NCBI GenBank assembly: GCA_028692885.1
Contig: JAQUWM010000010.1
Location: 1 to 57,227 of the forward strand
From: Acetobacterium sp.
Lineage (GTDB): Bacteria; Bacillota; Clostridia; Eubacteriales; Eubacteriaceae
DNA: 57,227 nucleotides
Direction: 5' to 3'
A program made the translations under genes and the position numbers. Positions 1 to 8,143 of the stretch are shown here, piece by piece (the first letter of the stretch is position 1; each line of letters starts with the position of its first letter). The notes beneath the pieces were generated by a model. It was not told where the DNA came from, did not search any database, and worked only from the letters and a program-made list of their open reading frames with translations.

Positions 1-1685
1 ATATTAAAGAAATAAAAACGATTATGCCGGAAGGCACGGGCAGCTATGCCTCCCTTAGTTATGGAACAATGAAAACGGGGGTGGCCATCTTTATCAATAT
101 CATTATGGCGGTGCTATTGTCCTTCTCGATTATCATTCTGGCGATTGCCGCCATCGTCATCAAGTTTTCCACCACCACCCACATTGAAAACAATATTAAA
201 AATATCGGTACCCTGGCAGCCATGGGCTATACAACAAGGCAGATCCTTGGTTCGATTCTGGTGGAATATCTGCTGATGACCGCGGTCGGATTTATGGTGG
301 GGCTGGCCGCCGCACTGCTGATTTCGCCGGTGATTACCAATGTGGTGTCGTCGTCAATCGGGCTGCGTTGGGCCACCGGACTTTATCCCCAGGCGGTGCT
401 TGCAAGTCTGGGCGTGATAACGATGGCAGTATTGGGAATTTCCTATTTCAGTGCTGCAAAAATCAAAAAAATTACCCCCTTAACAGCCCTGCGCAGTGGC
501 ATCGAAACCCATCATTTTGGGAAAGACCGCATCCCGCTGGATCAGACTAAACTAAGCCTCAATACGGCCATGGGTTTTAAGTCACTGATTTTTAATAAAC
601 GGCAGAATCTTATTGCCGGGCTGATCATCATGCTGCTGAGTCTGGTAACCGTGTTTTCGCTGGCGTCCTACTATAATTTTTCAGTCGACAAAAGCGCCAT
701 GATCAAATTAATTGGACTGGAAACCGCTGAGGTTCAAGTGACGGCATTGGCGGATGAAGCTGAGATATTCGATGAAATCGCCGCGATGCCGGGGGTTGAA
801 GATACCATCAGGCTCAATTCTTTTGATGGCATGATTAAATTTAAAGATAAGGAAAGCAGTGCCAATACCCGGGTAACGGCAGACTACAGCCGCCTGAAAG
901 TTAACACCTGCGTGAAGGGCCGGATGCCGGTGCATGATAATGAGATCGCCATCACCAGCATTGTGCTGGATAATCTGGGCGCTCAAATGGGGGATACGGT
1001 ATCGATCGACTATAACGGCACCACCCGGGAATTTCTGGTGGTGGGAATCACCCAGCAGTTCAATATGCTGGGCCGAGGCGCTGCCATTACCACCGCCGGG
1101 ATGAAAAAACTGGTACCGTCCTATCAGGAGCAAAATCTGATGATCTATCTGGCGGAGGGTCAGGATACCGAAAAGTTTGTCACTAAAATAAACAATCAAT
1201 ACGGAACCGAGAAACTACAAACCAACAGCTATTTTGCGTCCATCGAAATGATGCTGGATTCCTTTGAAGCGTCGATAAAAATTGTCGTGACCGGTTGTCT
1301 GGGAATTATTGCCGTGATTATTGTGTTCGTTCTATTTCTGGTGATCCGGGTGCGGATCTTGCGCGAGCGAACCCGACTGGGGGTGTCAAAAGCCCTTGGG
1401 TTTACTGCCAATCAGCTGATCGGGCAGATCTTAATCAGCGAGATGCCGGTTATCATCGGGGCTGCGGTAGTCGGGGCTATCGCTGGCTATTTTGCCACTA
1501 ATCCGATGCTGGCCCTGATGCTGGCGGCCAATGGGATCCTGAACTGCGATTTTTATGTCGAGCCCAGCCTGGTAATGCTCACCGCCATCGGAATCAGTCT
1601 GCTGGGACTGGCAACCGTGCTGATTGTTGCCGGCAAGATCAGAAAGATCAGTCCCTGCCAGATGTTTGAAGAAGGGGTGGATTAA
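1..1685 (+). CDS. FtsX-like ABC transporter permease, 3' part
   Basis: This is the C-terminal part of a MacB/FtsX-type permease subunit of an ABC transporter. The reading frame is open to the window edge (first full codon at 3), so the ATG at 24 is internal. Four to five hydrophobic segments are visible: one near the start, one around residues 90-145, one near 195-215 just before a long extracytoplasmic domain (about 215-410), then three C-terminal helices with the typical FtsX sequence around RTRLGVSKALGF. Two FtsX modules in one chain suggests a full-length protein of 700-900 residues. The ATPase partner and substrate lie outside the window. Family assignment is firm; the transported substrate is unknown. 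Confidence 0.85.
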   Translation, partial: IKEIKTIMPEGTGSYASLSYGTMKTGVAIFINIIMAVLLSFSIIILAIAAIVIKFSTTTHIENNIKNIGTLAAMGYTTRQILGSILVEYLLMTAVGFMVGLAAALLISPVITNVVSSSIGLRWATGLYPQAVLASLGVITMAVLGISYFSAAKIKKITPLTALRSGIETHHFGKDRIPLDQTKLSLNTAMGFKSLIFNKRQNLIAGLIIMLLSLVTVFSLASYYNFSVDKSAMIKLIGLETAEVQVTALADEAEIFDEIAAMPGVEDTIRLNSFDGMIKFKDKESSANTRVTADYSRLKVNTCVKGRMPVHDNEIAITSIVLDNLGAQMGDTVSIDYNGTTREFLVVGITQQFNMLGRGAAITTAGMKKLVPSYQEQNLMIYLAEGQDTEKFVTKINNQYGTEKLQTNSYFASIEMMLDSFEASIKIVVTGCLGIIAVIIVFVLFLVIRVRILRERTRLGVSKALGFTANQLIGQILISEMPVIIGAAVVGAIAGYFATNPMLALMLAANGILNCDFYVEPSLVMLTAIGISLLGLATVLIVAGKIRKISPCQMFEEGVD

Positions 1686-1771
1686 GACCGGCTGATTAAG
1701 TGTCAGAGCAGTGTGGGCCGGGAAATAGCTGGCTGTGCCGGGACAGTTCTCAAAAGAAGCAGGATCCACTA

Positions 1772-1800
1772 TTGAAAAAAGATGAAGCAACTGGTATGAT
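1772..1800 (+). promoter_or_regulatory. candidate sigma-A promoter for the macro/VWA genes
   Basis: TTGAAA at 1772-1777 and TATGAT at 1795-1800 are separated by 17 nt, about 70 nt before the macro-domain start. The match is good by eye but has no experimental support. Confidence 0.5.
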
Positions 1801-1869
1801 GAGAAAAATGCCCGTTCTACACCAGTGCTACTAGGACAAGCAGGGTTAGAACAGAGAGGATTGTGACTC

Positions 1870-2904
1870 ATGCCATTTGAAATCATCCGAAACGATATTA
1901 CTAAAATGACAGTGAACATTATTGTCAACGCGGCTAACACCGGTCTGAAAATGGGCGGCGGCGTCTGTGGGGCGATCTTTGCTGCCGCCGGGGCGGACAA
2001 ACTCCAGGCTGAGTGTGACCAGATTGGTGGCTGCGCGGTGGGCGAGGCCGTGATCACTGGCGGTTATCAGTTGCCGGCAAAGAGCATCATCCATACCGTT
2101 GGGCCGGTCTGGCAGGGCGGTGGTGCCGACGAGGCCCGGCTGCTGCACCGGGCCTATACCAGTTCCCTGCAGCTGGCCCTGAAACAGGATTGTAAAACGA
2201 TTGCCTTTCCCCTGATTTCATCGGGCATCTATGGCTATCCCAAGGATCAGGCCTTGAAGATTGCAGTGGCAGCCATCGCGGAATTTTTACTGGAACATGA
2301 GCTGCTGGTTTATCTGGTGGTTTTTGATAAAAAAGCCTTTGCTTTCAGTGAAAAGCTATTTGCGGATATCGAGAAATACATTGATGACCACTATGTCGAT
2401 GAACATCGGATTTATGATCGAAATATAGAATTCGAGCCGGAGCTGCCCAGCTTTCAGCGGGTGCGGATGACCGCACCGCAAGAAACGCTGGCTGAACGTC
2501 AGCCCTTTATGCCGGCCCCGGCGGTGCCAATCAAAAGAAGCCTAGAAGATCTGCTGGGGCAATTAGATGAGTCGTTTTCAGAGATGCTGCTGCGGCTGAT
2601 TGATGAAAAGGGCATGACTGATGTCCAAACCTATAAAAAAGCCAATATTGACCGAAAATTGTTTTCCAAGATCCGTAGCAAAAAAGAGTATAATCCCAGC
2701 AAGGCTACCGCAATTGCCTTTGCCATTGCCCTGGAATTGAATCTGGACGAGACCAGGGACCTACTGGGGCGGGCCGGCTATGCCCTATCCCACAGCAACG
2801 AGTTTGATCTGATTATTGAGTATTTTATCAATGGGGAAAACTACAACATCTATGAAATCAACGAAGCCTTATTCGCCTTTGATCAGGCTTTATTGGGCGC
2901 TTGA
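1870..2904 (+). CDS. macro-domain (ADP-ribose binding/hydrolase) protein with C-terminal HTH-like domain
   Basis: Residues 1-165 form a macro domain of the Appr-1''-p/O-acetyl-ADP-ribose deacetylase type: the NAAN motif at about residue 20, the glycine-rich GGGVCGAIF loop, and the later PLISSGIYGYP segment that closes the ADP-ribose pocket. The macro fold binds ADP-ribose and often removes it from proteins or nucleic acids. Residues about 220-344 are a separate helical domain that reads like an XRE/lambda-repressor HTH (YKKANIDRKLFSKIRS, then ATAIAFAIALELNL). A variable linker joins the two. The VWA gene follows 76 bp downstream, so the two are probably co-transcribed. The macro assignment is firm; the HTH reading and any DNA or RNA target are inference. 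Confidence 0.85.
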   Translation: MPFEIIRNDITKMTVNIIVNAANTGLKMGGGVCGAIFAAAGADKLQAECDQIGGCAVGEAVITGGYQLPAKSIIHTVGPVWQGGGADEARLLHRAYTSSLQLALKQDCKTIAFPLISSGIYGYPKDQALKIAVAAIAEFLLEHELLVYLVVFDKKAFAFSEKLFADIEKYIDDHYVDEHRIYDRNIEFEPELPSFQRVRMTAPQETLAERQPFMPAPAVPIKRSLEDLLGQLDESFSEMLLRLIDEKGMTDVQTYKKANIDRKLFSKIRSKKEYNPSKATAIAFAIALELNLDETRDLLGRAGYALSHSNEFDLIIEYFINGENYNIYEINEALFAFDQALLGA

Positions 2905-2980
2905 TTGTCGTTTTGAAAGCGACCAATGGCCCGGCCAATCGTGTTATTCTTATCTTATCAAAGAAACGGAGGATAATACG

Positions 2981-3667
2981 ATGAACACAAATCAAACAGA
3001 TCAAGAAAAAACCATTAAAACGGAACTGGTCTTTATTCTCGATAAAAGCGGCTCAATGTCAGGTTTGGAAAGCGATACCATCGGCGGTTACAATGCGATG
3101 CTCAAAAAACAACAACAAGCGCCTGGCGCAGCCCGGGTCACGACAGTGCTTTTTGATGATGGTTATGAGGTGCTTCATGACCGGATTGATATCCAGGGCG
3201 TTGCCCCGATTACTGAAAACGAATATTATGTCGGCGGCTGCACGGCCCTGCTGGATGCGATCGGAAAAACGATCCACAAGATTGTCAACGCCCAGCGCTA
3301 CACCCAGCCGGAACATCGGTCGGATCAGGTCATTTTTGTGATCACCACCGATGGGCTGGAGAATGCCAGCCGGGAATATACCTATGAGAAGATCAAGAAG
3401 CTGATTGAACGGGAGAAAACCCAGTACCAGTGGGAATTCATTTTTCTGGGCGCCAATATCGATGCCATCGAAACCGCCGCCCGGTTTGGGATCGATGCCG
3501 ACCGAGCTGCCAATTACCATGCTGACGGGGCCGGAACCCGCTTAAACTATCGGGTCGTCAGCGATGTGGTTTGTGAAATGCGGTCCTGTAACCCGATTCC
3601 CGCCAATTGGAAGGTGGAAATTGATGAAGATTTTGAGCGGCGGGGGAAAAATAGCAACGCCGATTAG
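2981..3667 (+). CDS. von Willebrand factor A (VWA) domain protein
   Basis: A single VWA domain of 228 residues with a complete metal-ion site (MIDAS): DKSGS near the start, the threonine in GGCTALLDAI, and the aspartate in TTDGLENAS. There is no signal peptide or membrane segment, so it is probably a cytosolic protein-interaction module. The frame is open further upstream, but the ATG at 2981 follows AAACGGAGG at good spacing, whereas upstream starts would run into the macro gene. The pairing with the macro-HTH gene suggests the two proteins act together. The partner and the biological process are unknown. Confidence 0.85.
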   Translation: MNTNQTDQEKTIKTELVFILDKSGSMSGLESDTIGGYNAMLKKQQQAPGAARVTTVLFDDGYEVLHDRIDIQGVAPITENEYYVGGCTALLDAIGKTIHKIVNAQRYTQPEHRSDQVIFVITTDGLENASREYTYEKIKKLIEREKTQYQWEFIFLGANIDAIETAARFGIDADRAANYHADGAGTRLNYRVVSDVVCEMRSCNPIPANWKVEIDEDFERRGKNSNAD

Positions 3668-3697
3668 ATGAGATAAAGAAATAATAAGGAAACTAAG

Positions 3698-3745
3698 ACA
3701 CTCTTTTAAACCGATGGCGACATCTGTTTAAAAGAGTGTTTTTTA
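3698..3745 (+). terminator. rho-independent terminator after the VWA gene
   Basis: ACACTCTTTTAAA pairs with TTTAAAAGAGTGT across a 16-nt loop and is followed by a T run at 3739-3744. It closes the macro/VWA unit. Confidence 0.85.
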
Positions 3746-3756
3746 AGTGCAGTTAT

Positions 3757-3785
3757 TTGAAGAAAAAGTGAAATTGTGTTATATT
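3757..3785 (+). promoter_or_regulatory. candidate promoter for the GNAT genes
   Basis: TTGAAG at 3757-3762 and TATATT at 3780-3785 with a 17-nt spacer, just downstream of the preceding terminator and 65 nt before the first acetyltransferase start. Confidence 0.5.
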
Positions 3786-3849
3786 AACAAAGTAATACGA
3801 ATCTTTACAGAAGATTAATAAAGTAAAAATGACAGTTCAGGAGGAACGC

Positions 3850-4335
3850 ATGGACATCGAAATAAGGCCACTAAGTCAGGCAGATTTGCAACAGGCCACC
3901 GAAATTTGGAATTGTATTGTCGCCGAAGCCAATAGTTTTCCTGGCGATCAGGTTCTTTGTGAAACCGAAGCAGTCGCGCTGTTTGACCAGCAAACCGAAA
4001 CAGTTTGTGCCCTCAGTGGTGATGCGGTCATCGGACTTTATATCCTCCACCCTAATAATATCGGCCGCTGCGGGCATATTGCCAATGCCTCTTTTGGGGT
4101 TAAACAAGAATACCGGGGTAAAGGTATTGGGCGTCTGCTGGTGGAAGACTGCCTTAAGCGAAGCAAAGACAATGGCTTTAAAGGACTCCAGTTTAATGCC
4201 GTGGTGTCGACCAATTATTCTGCGATTACCTTGTATCTGAAGCTCGGCTTTAAAATCATTGGGACCATTAAAGAGGGCTATCAACTAAAAGACAACAGCT
4301 ATGTTGACACCTTGATATTTCTTAAAAGCTGGTAA
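3850..4335 (+). CDS. GNAT family N-acetyltransferase
   Basis: A 161-residue Gcn5-related acetyltransferase, which would transfer an acetyl group from acetyl-CoA to an amine. The acetyl-CoA-binding motif A is clear in the segment VKQEYRGKGIGRLLVEDCL (the R/Q-x-x-G-x-G/A pattern), followed by the beta-5 strand GLQFNAVV and the YLKLGFKIIG segment. The ATG at 3850 is chosen because CAGGAGG sits just upstream; an in-frame upstream ATG at 3829 has no ribosome binding site. A second GNAT gene follows 56 bp later. The substrate cannot be read from sequence. Confidence 0.9.
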   Translation: MDIEIRPLSQADLQQATEIWNCIVAEANSFPGDQVLCETEAVALFDQQTETVCALSGDAVIGLYILHPNNIGRCGHIANASFGVKQEYRGKGIGRLLVEDCLKRSKDNGFKGLQFNAVVSTNYSAITLYLKLGFKIIGTIKEGYQLKDNSYVDTLIFLKSW

Positions 4336-4391
4336 AGGCGAATTGTCGCTAATTAATAAAGACAAGAAAGGGCGTGTAATCAATCGAATTA

Positions 4392-4913
4392 TTGAAATTG
4401 AACGAAAAGGATTTTAAAAAAATATATGCGCTGATGGAACGTTCTTTTCCCATCGAAGAAGTCAGAGCCTGGGAAAATGCCAAAGCCCAGTTGAAGAATT
4501 CCAAGTATCGGATTTGGATTTCAAAAAATGCAGCCGATCAAATCCTTGGTTTTATTGCTGAGTGGGATCTGGGAGCAACTGTTTTTGTGGAACATTTTGC
4601 GGTCGAGCAGACTTTGCGGGGAGCCGGAATCGGTTCTGGAATGATGGCGAGCTATTTGGCCCAGGCGGCAAAGCCGGTGGTGATTGAAGTGGAAGATGAG
4701 AAGACGGAGATCAGTGAAAGACGAATTGGCTTTTATCAGCGACTGGGCTTTCATCTGTCTAAATATGGCTACGATCAGCCAGTGATGCGCGGCGATGTGA
4801 ATAAAAAAATTCCCCTGAAGATAATGTCCTATCCGGAACCCCTCACAGCAGAAGGTTTTGAGAATTTCAGAGACCAGGTATTTAGCCAAATCTACAAGAT
4901 TATCAAAGAATGA
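4392..4913 (+). CDS. GNAT family N-acetyltransferase
   Basis: A 173-residue acetyltransferase. The cofactor-binding motif is in QTLRGAGIGSGMMASYL and the family-typical IGFYQRLGFHL segment follows. The start is uncertain: there is no ATG in frame, TTG at 4392 is the first usual start codon, and the only purine-rich ribosome binding site (AAGAAAGGG at about 4363) lies 20 nt upstream, so an ATC or ATT start nearer to it is also possible. It likely shares the transcript of the preceding GNAT gene. The substrate is unknown. Confidence 0.82.
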   Translation: MKLNEKDFKKIYALMERSFPIEEVRAWENAKAQLKNSKYRIWISKNAADQILGFIAEWDLGATVFVEHFAVEQTLRGAGIGSGMMASYLAQAAKPVVIEVEDEKTEISERRIGFYQRLGFHLSKYGYDQPVMRGDVNKKIPLKIMSYPEPLTAEGFENFRDQVFSQIYKIIKE

Positions 4914-4915
4914 CA

Positions 4916-4959
4916 AATAAAAAGGATGGCTTGCAGTTATGCAATTCATCCTTTTTATT
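4916..4959. terminator. bidirectional terminator between convergent genes
   Basis: A 13-bp outer stem (AATAAAAAGGATG with CATCCTTTTTATT) encloses an inner TTGCA/TGCAA hairpin. The A-rich and T-rich flanks let it work on both strands, for the GNAT genes and for the convergent EF-hand gene. Confidence 0.85.
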
Positions 4960-5013
4960 ATTCACCACCCTTTAGATGATGAGAATCGGGTATTTGTTTG
5001 AAATTTCAGCTCG

Positions 5014-6162
5014 TCAGATACTCAGATCGATATGCTGGATTGTTCCGGCCGAACCGTCTTCGTTGAGATAGATCCCGGTTCGCTGCAGTTGAGCATTGGT
5101 TTGATTATCAGCACCTTTGAGCGCAAAGCTGGTGCTGACGTTGCCCAGATAAATGGCGCCCACTCCTTTTTGACCCAGAGCCATCAAGACATCATTCCCA
5201 GCGGAGTCCTTGGACCAGATCTGCAGTTTATCGTAGATCGGATCATTTTCGTCGATCCAGTTATTACCATCAGAATCATATTTAGCCAGATCATCAAAAC
5301 CGTTGCCACTTTGAGGACCGAAGAGCTCACTGCCATCGTTGATTTTTCCATCTTCATTAAGATCCAAGGCCAGGAAGCCGCTGCCGGGACCAACAAAGGA
5401 AATCTGGTCGAGGGTGCCATTGGCATCAATGTCAAAAGCATATTTTTGTTCGGTGACTGAGGCGCTTCCGGCATCATAGTTAATCACCAGTGGATCAACC
5501 TGAACGGGTTGATTACCACCTTGAATATTAAGGTTGGACTGGGACATAAATTCCCGGCTGAGATTTAACTGCAGATCGATATTGATCTGTCGACCATCAG
5601 CGGTTGTGACCGATGCCTGAGCCTGAAATGCAGTGCTTTGCGATTCATAATGGGTAATGCTCCGATTGTATTCAAAGCCGCCACCAGAAGAACTGCTGGT
5701 ATTGCTGCGGGGCTGAGCACTCGCTAAACCCTGAGCCCAGCCGGCAGCGGCAGTTTGCAGTGAATTTTTTGAGGCGTAAGCGCCTTGGATAGCCTGATTC
5801 ATTTTAGGGTCTGCCAGAGTAGCTTTGTTCGGCCTGACGAATTTTATTTTTTTCTTGGTTAAGGCCTCAATCATCCGCTTCAATAAGGTCAGTTGTTGTT
5901 CTTCTTTGCTGGAGAGCGAAGCACTTTCATCTTCCGAGGGCACCGTTGACACCGTTGATACTGGCGGTTGCGTGTTTAACTGAAGATTTCTTGCCTTTTC
6001 TGATATTTCAATGATATCTATCCCCTTTTCAGAAGAGTTGGTTGTGGTTGTCGTTTTAGAGTTGCCCTGAGCATCCCAAGTTCTCAATGATTCGACAGCT
6101 TTGGTTGCTTCCTTATAACTACTTTGACTTGCCATTGCGACGGTTGAACTTTCGATTTTCAT
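5014..6162 (-). CDS. EF-hand-type calcium-binding-like protein, conserved hypothetical
   Basis: A 382-residue protein without signal peptide or membrane helix. The N-terminal half is Ser/Thr/Gln-rich with a short basic stretch around residues 100-113. The C-terminal half carries several Asp/Asn loops of the EF-hand/dockerin style: DIDANGTLDQ, LDLNEDGKIND and YDSDGNNWIDEND. This module of about 120 residues recurs in many bacterial proteins of unknown function and suggests calcium binding. The ATG follows GGAGGTGGAATT. It is followed by thiC's 3' end on the same strand's upstream side (111 bp) and ends at a shared terminator. Function is not recognised. Confidence 0.75.
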   Translation of the reverse strand: MKIESSTVAMASQSSYKEATKAVESLRTWDAQGNSKTTTTTNSSEKGIDIIEISEKARNLQLNTQPPVSTVSTVPSEDESASLSSKEEQQLTLLKRMIEALTKKKIKFVRPNKATLADPKMNQAIQGAYASKNSLQTAAAGWAQGLASAQPRSNTSSSSGGGFEYNRSITHYESQSTAFQAQASVTTADGRQINIDLQLNLSREFMSQSNLNIQGGNQPVQVDPLVINYDAGSASVTEQKYAFDIDANGTLDQISFVGPGSGFLALDLNEDGKINDGSELFGPQSGNGFDDLAKYDSDGNNWIDENDPIYDKLQIWSKDSAGNDVLMALGQKGVGAIYLGNVSTSFALKGADNQTNAQLQRTGIYLNEDGSAGTIQHIDLSI

Positions 6163-6273
6163 AATTCCACCTCCATGTTTTTACGAAATGACGACGCCAA
6201 AAAAGACGTAATCCGTTAAAATTAATATCGGCAGAATGAAAAAAAAGATAAGGGATAAATTAAATAAAGTTGA

Positions 6274-7587
6274 TTAATTATCAGAGCGAAGCGTCACTGT
6301 TTGGCCAGCCAGAATCATATTGGTGGTTCGCACCGCACACATTTTGCCGCACATCGAGCAGCTGTGTTTTTCTTCGGTGGGCGTACTTTCATAATAGCTT
6401 TTAGCTTTTTCGCCATCAATGGCCAGCTCAAACATGGTATCCCAGTCAATCTTTCGTCGGGCATCGGACATTTTATTATCCCAGTCACGGGCATTGGGGA
6501 TGCCCTTGGCAATGTCGGCGGCATGGGCGGCAATTTTTGTGGCAATGATGCCTTCTTTAACATCATTAATATCCGGGAGCCGCAAATGCTCGGCGGGAGT
6601 CACATAGCAAAGAAAATCGGCGCCGTTGGCGGCAGCGATGGCACCGCCAATGGCGGCAGTAATATGGTCATAGCCCGGAGCCACATCGGTTACCAAGGGA
6701 CCGAGAACATAGAAAGGGGCATTATGGCACAATTTTTTCTGGAAAACCATATTGGCGGCAATCTCGTTGATACTCATATGGCCAGGGCCTTCAACCATCA
6801 CCTGGACATCTTTAGCCCAAGCTCGTTTGGTCAGATGGCCGAGTTCAATCAACTCGCTGAGCTGAGAAGCATCCGAGCTGTCATCAATGCAGCCAGGGCG
6901 TAGCGCATCCCCTAAACTGATCGTGACATCAAACTCCCGGAGGATCTCCAGAAAATCATCGTAATACTCATAAAAGGGATTTTCGTTGCCGGTCATTTCC
7001 ATCCAGGCAAAGAGCAGGGAGCCGCCTCGGGAGACAATGTTTGTCCGTCGGCCAGCCCGCTTAAAGGCTTCCACAGCCCGTTTGTTGATACCGGCGTGAA
7101 TGGTCATAAAATCCACGCCCTCTTCGGCATGAGCCCGGACAACCCGCATAAAATCTTGGGGGGTGATCGCTAGCAGATCTTTTTCAAGATAACCGATGGC
7201 GTCATACATGGGAACGGTGCCGATCATCGCCGGTGACAGTTCAATCAGTTGTTTTCTGAAGGTATTGGTTTTCCCGTAGTTACTTAAATCCATAATCGCT
7301 TCGGCGCCATATTTTAAAGAGAGTTTTACCTTTTCCAGTTCAAGGGTATAGTCTTGGCAGTCACCGGATACCCCCAAATTGACATTAATTTTTGTTTTCA
7401 GACCAGTGCCGATGCCCTCCGGAGAAAGGGAGTGATGTCGGACATTGGCCGGGATGGCAACCTGACCGCAGGCAACTAGATCCATAAGTTTATTTACATC
7501 CAAACCCTCCTTTTGAGCCACTGTTTTCATTTCTGGGGTGATAATCCCTCTTTTTGCCGCTTCCATTTGAGTAGTGTAATTTTTCAC
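6274..7587 (-). CDS. thiC: phosphomethylpyrimidine synthase ThiC
   Basis: Converts aminoimidazole ribotide to the hydroxymethylpyrimidine phosphate half of thiamine, using a 4Fe-4S cluster and S-adenosylmethionine. At 437 residues it is of the short anaerobe-type length. Recognisable segments are [52 protein letters not shown] and MVEGPGHM. The C-terminal cluster ligands are C410, C413 and C417, giving CX2CX3C rather than the CX2CX4C of E. coli-type ThiC. The start is GTG with GAAAGGA upstream. The TPP riboswitch in front supports ThiC over its paralogue BzaF (benzimidazole synthase), which is the main alternative. Confidence 0.95.
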   Translation of the reverse strand: MKNYTTQMEAAKRGIITPEMKTVAQKEGLDVNKLMDLVACGQVAIPANVRHHSLSPEGIGTGLKTKINVNLGVSGDCQDYTLELEKVKLSLKYGAEAIMDLSNYGKTNTFRKQLIELSPAMIGTVPMYDAIGYLEKDLLAITPQDFMRVVRAHAEEGVDFMTIHAGINKRAVEAFKRAGRRTNIVSRGGSLLFAWMEMTGNENPFYEYYDDFLEILREFDVTISLGDALRPGCIDDSSDASQLSELIELGHLTKRAWAKDVQVMVEGPGHMSINEIAANMVFQKKLCHNAPFYVLGPLVTDVAPGYDHITAAIGGAIAAANGADFLCYVTPAEHLRLPDINDVKEGIIATKIAAHAADIAKGIPNARDWDNKMSDARRKIDWDTMFELAIDGEKAKSYYESTPTEEKHSCSMCGKMCAVRTTNMILAGQTVTLRSDN

Positions 7588-7682
7588 AAGGTGTTCCTTT
7601 CAAATTTTTAATTCTTGGTGAAACTGAGGGCAAAGTCCACAGCTCACAGCAGTTTGATAATGGTCGATTAAATTTTGGGTAT

Positions 7683-7712
7683 AAAAAAATGCCTTCCAAA
7701 ATAGGAAAGCAC
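7683..7712 (-). terminator. expression-platform terminator of the thiC TPP riboswitch
   Basis: On the minus strand GUGCUUUCC pairs with GGAAGGCAU (two G-U pairs) around a 6-nt loop, followed by a run of U. It lies between the TPP aptamer and thiC, as expected for transcription attenuation when TPP is bound. Confidence 0.8.
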
Positions 7713-7742
7713 TGAAAGCACGTATTAAAGTCCAGTTAAAAC

Positions 7743-7823
7743 GCCTTGCCTCCCTACATTAGTATTAACTAACAGGTTCAAAGGGTCAGGTTTTAACCTT
7801 CTCAACTATATAAGTCCCCCCGC
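7743..7823 (-). ncRNA. TPP riboswitch (THI box)
   Basis: Read on the minus strand, the region shows the conserved TPP aptamer blocks in order: a 5' G-run (GGGGGACU), GUUGAGAAGG, the signature ACCCUUUGAACCUG, and the closing UAAUGUAGGGAGGC. It lies between the thiC promoter and an intrinsic terminator. Thiamine pyrophosphate binding would lower thiC expression. Confidence 0.95.
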
Positions 7824-7845
7824 AAATGAGTATTTAATTGGGAGC

Positions 7846-7873
7846 ATTATATCATGTAAATTAAAAATGTCAA
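7846..7873 (-). promoter_or_regulatory. thiC promoter
   Basis: On the minus strand TTGACA (7868-7873) and TATAAT (7846-7851) are perfect hexamers with a 16-nt spacer and an extended TGA before the -10. Transcription would begin just before the TPP aptamer. Confidence 0.85.
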
Positions 7874-8073
7874 GATCTGTGAGCCGGTTTAGCAGGAATC
7901 GAGGCAAGATTGATTTCAGGGATCAAAGGCTTGGCTTAATTGGCAGAGGGACAATAAATTTATAAGAATAGAGACTGTCATTTTTGTTTGATTATTGTTA
8001 TGATAGGGTAAAGATAATTTACCGCAATAAATGATCAAGACACAAAATGATTTGATTAAAAAGAATAAGAGAA

Positions 8074-8103
8074 TTGACAGTTGAAATGAAAACGATTTAT
8101 AAT
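8074..8103 (+). promoter_or_regulatory. sigma-A promoter for the GGDEF/HD-GYP gene
   Basis: TTGACA (8074-8079) and TATAAT (8098-8103) are perfect hexamers with an 18-nt spacer, 40 nt before the start codon. Confidence 0.8.
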
Positions 8104-8143
8104 AAAACAACAACGTCGTCGTAAAAGACAGAGATGGTGGCAA

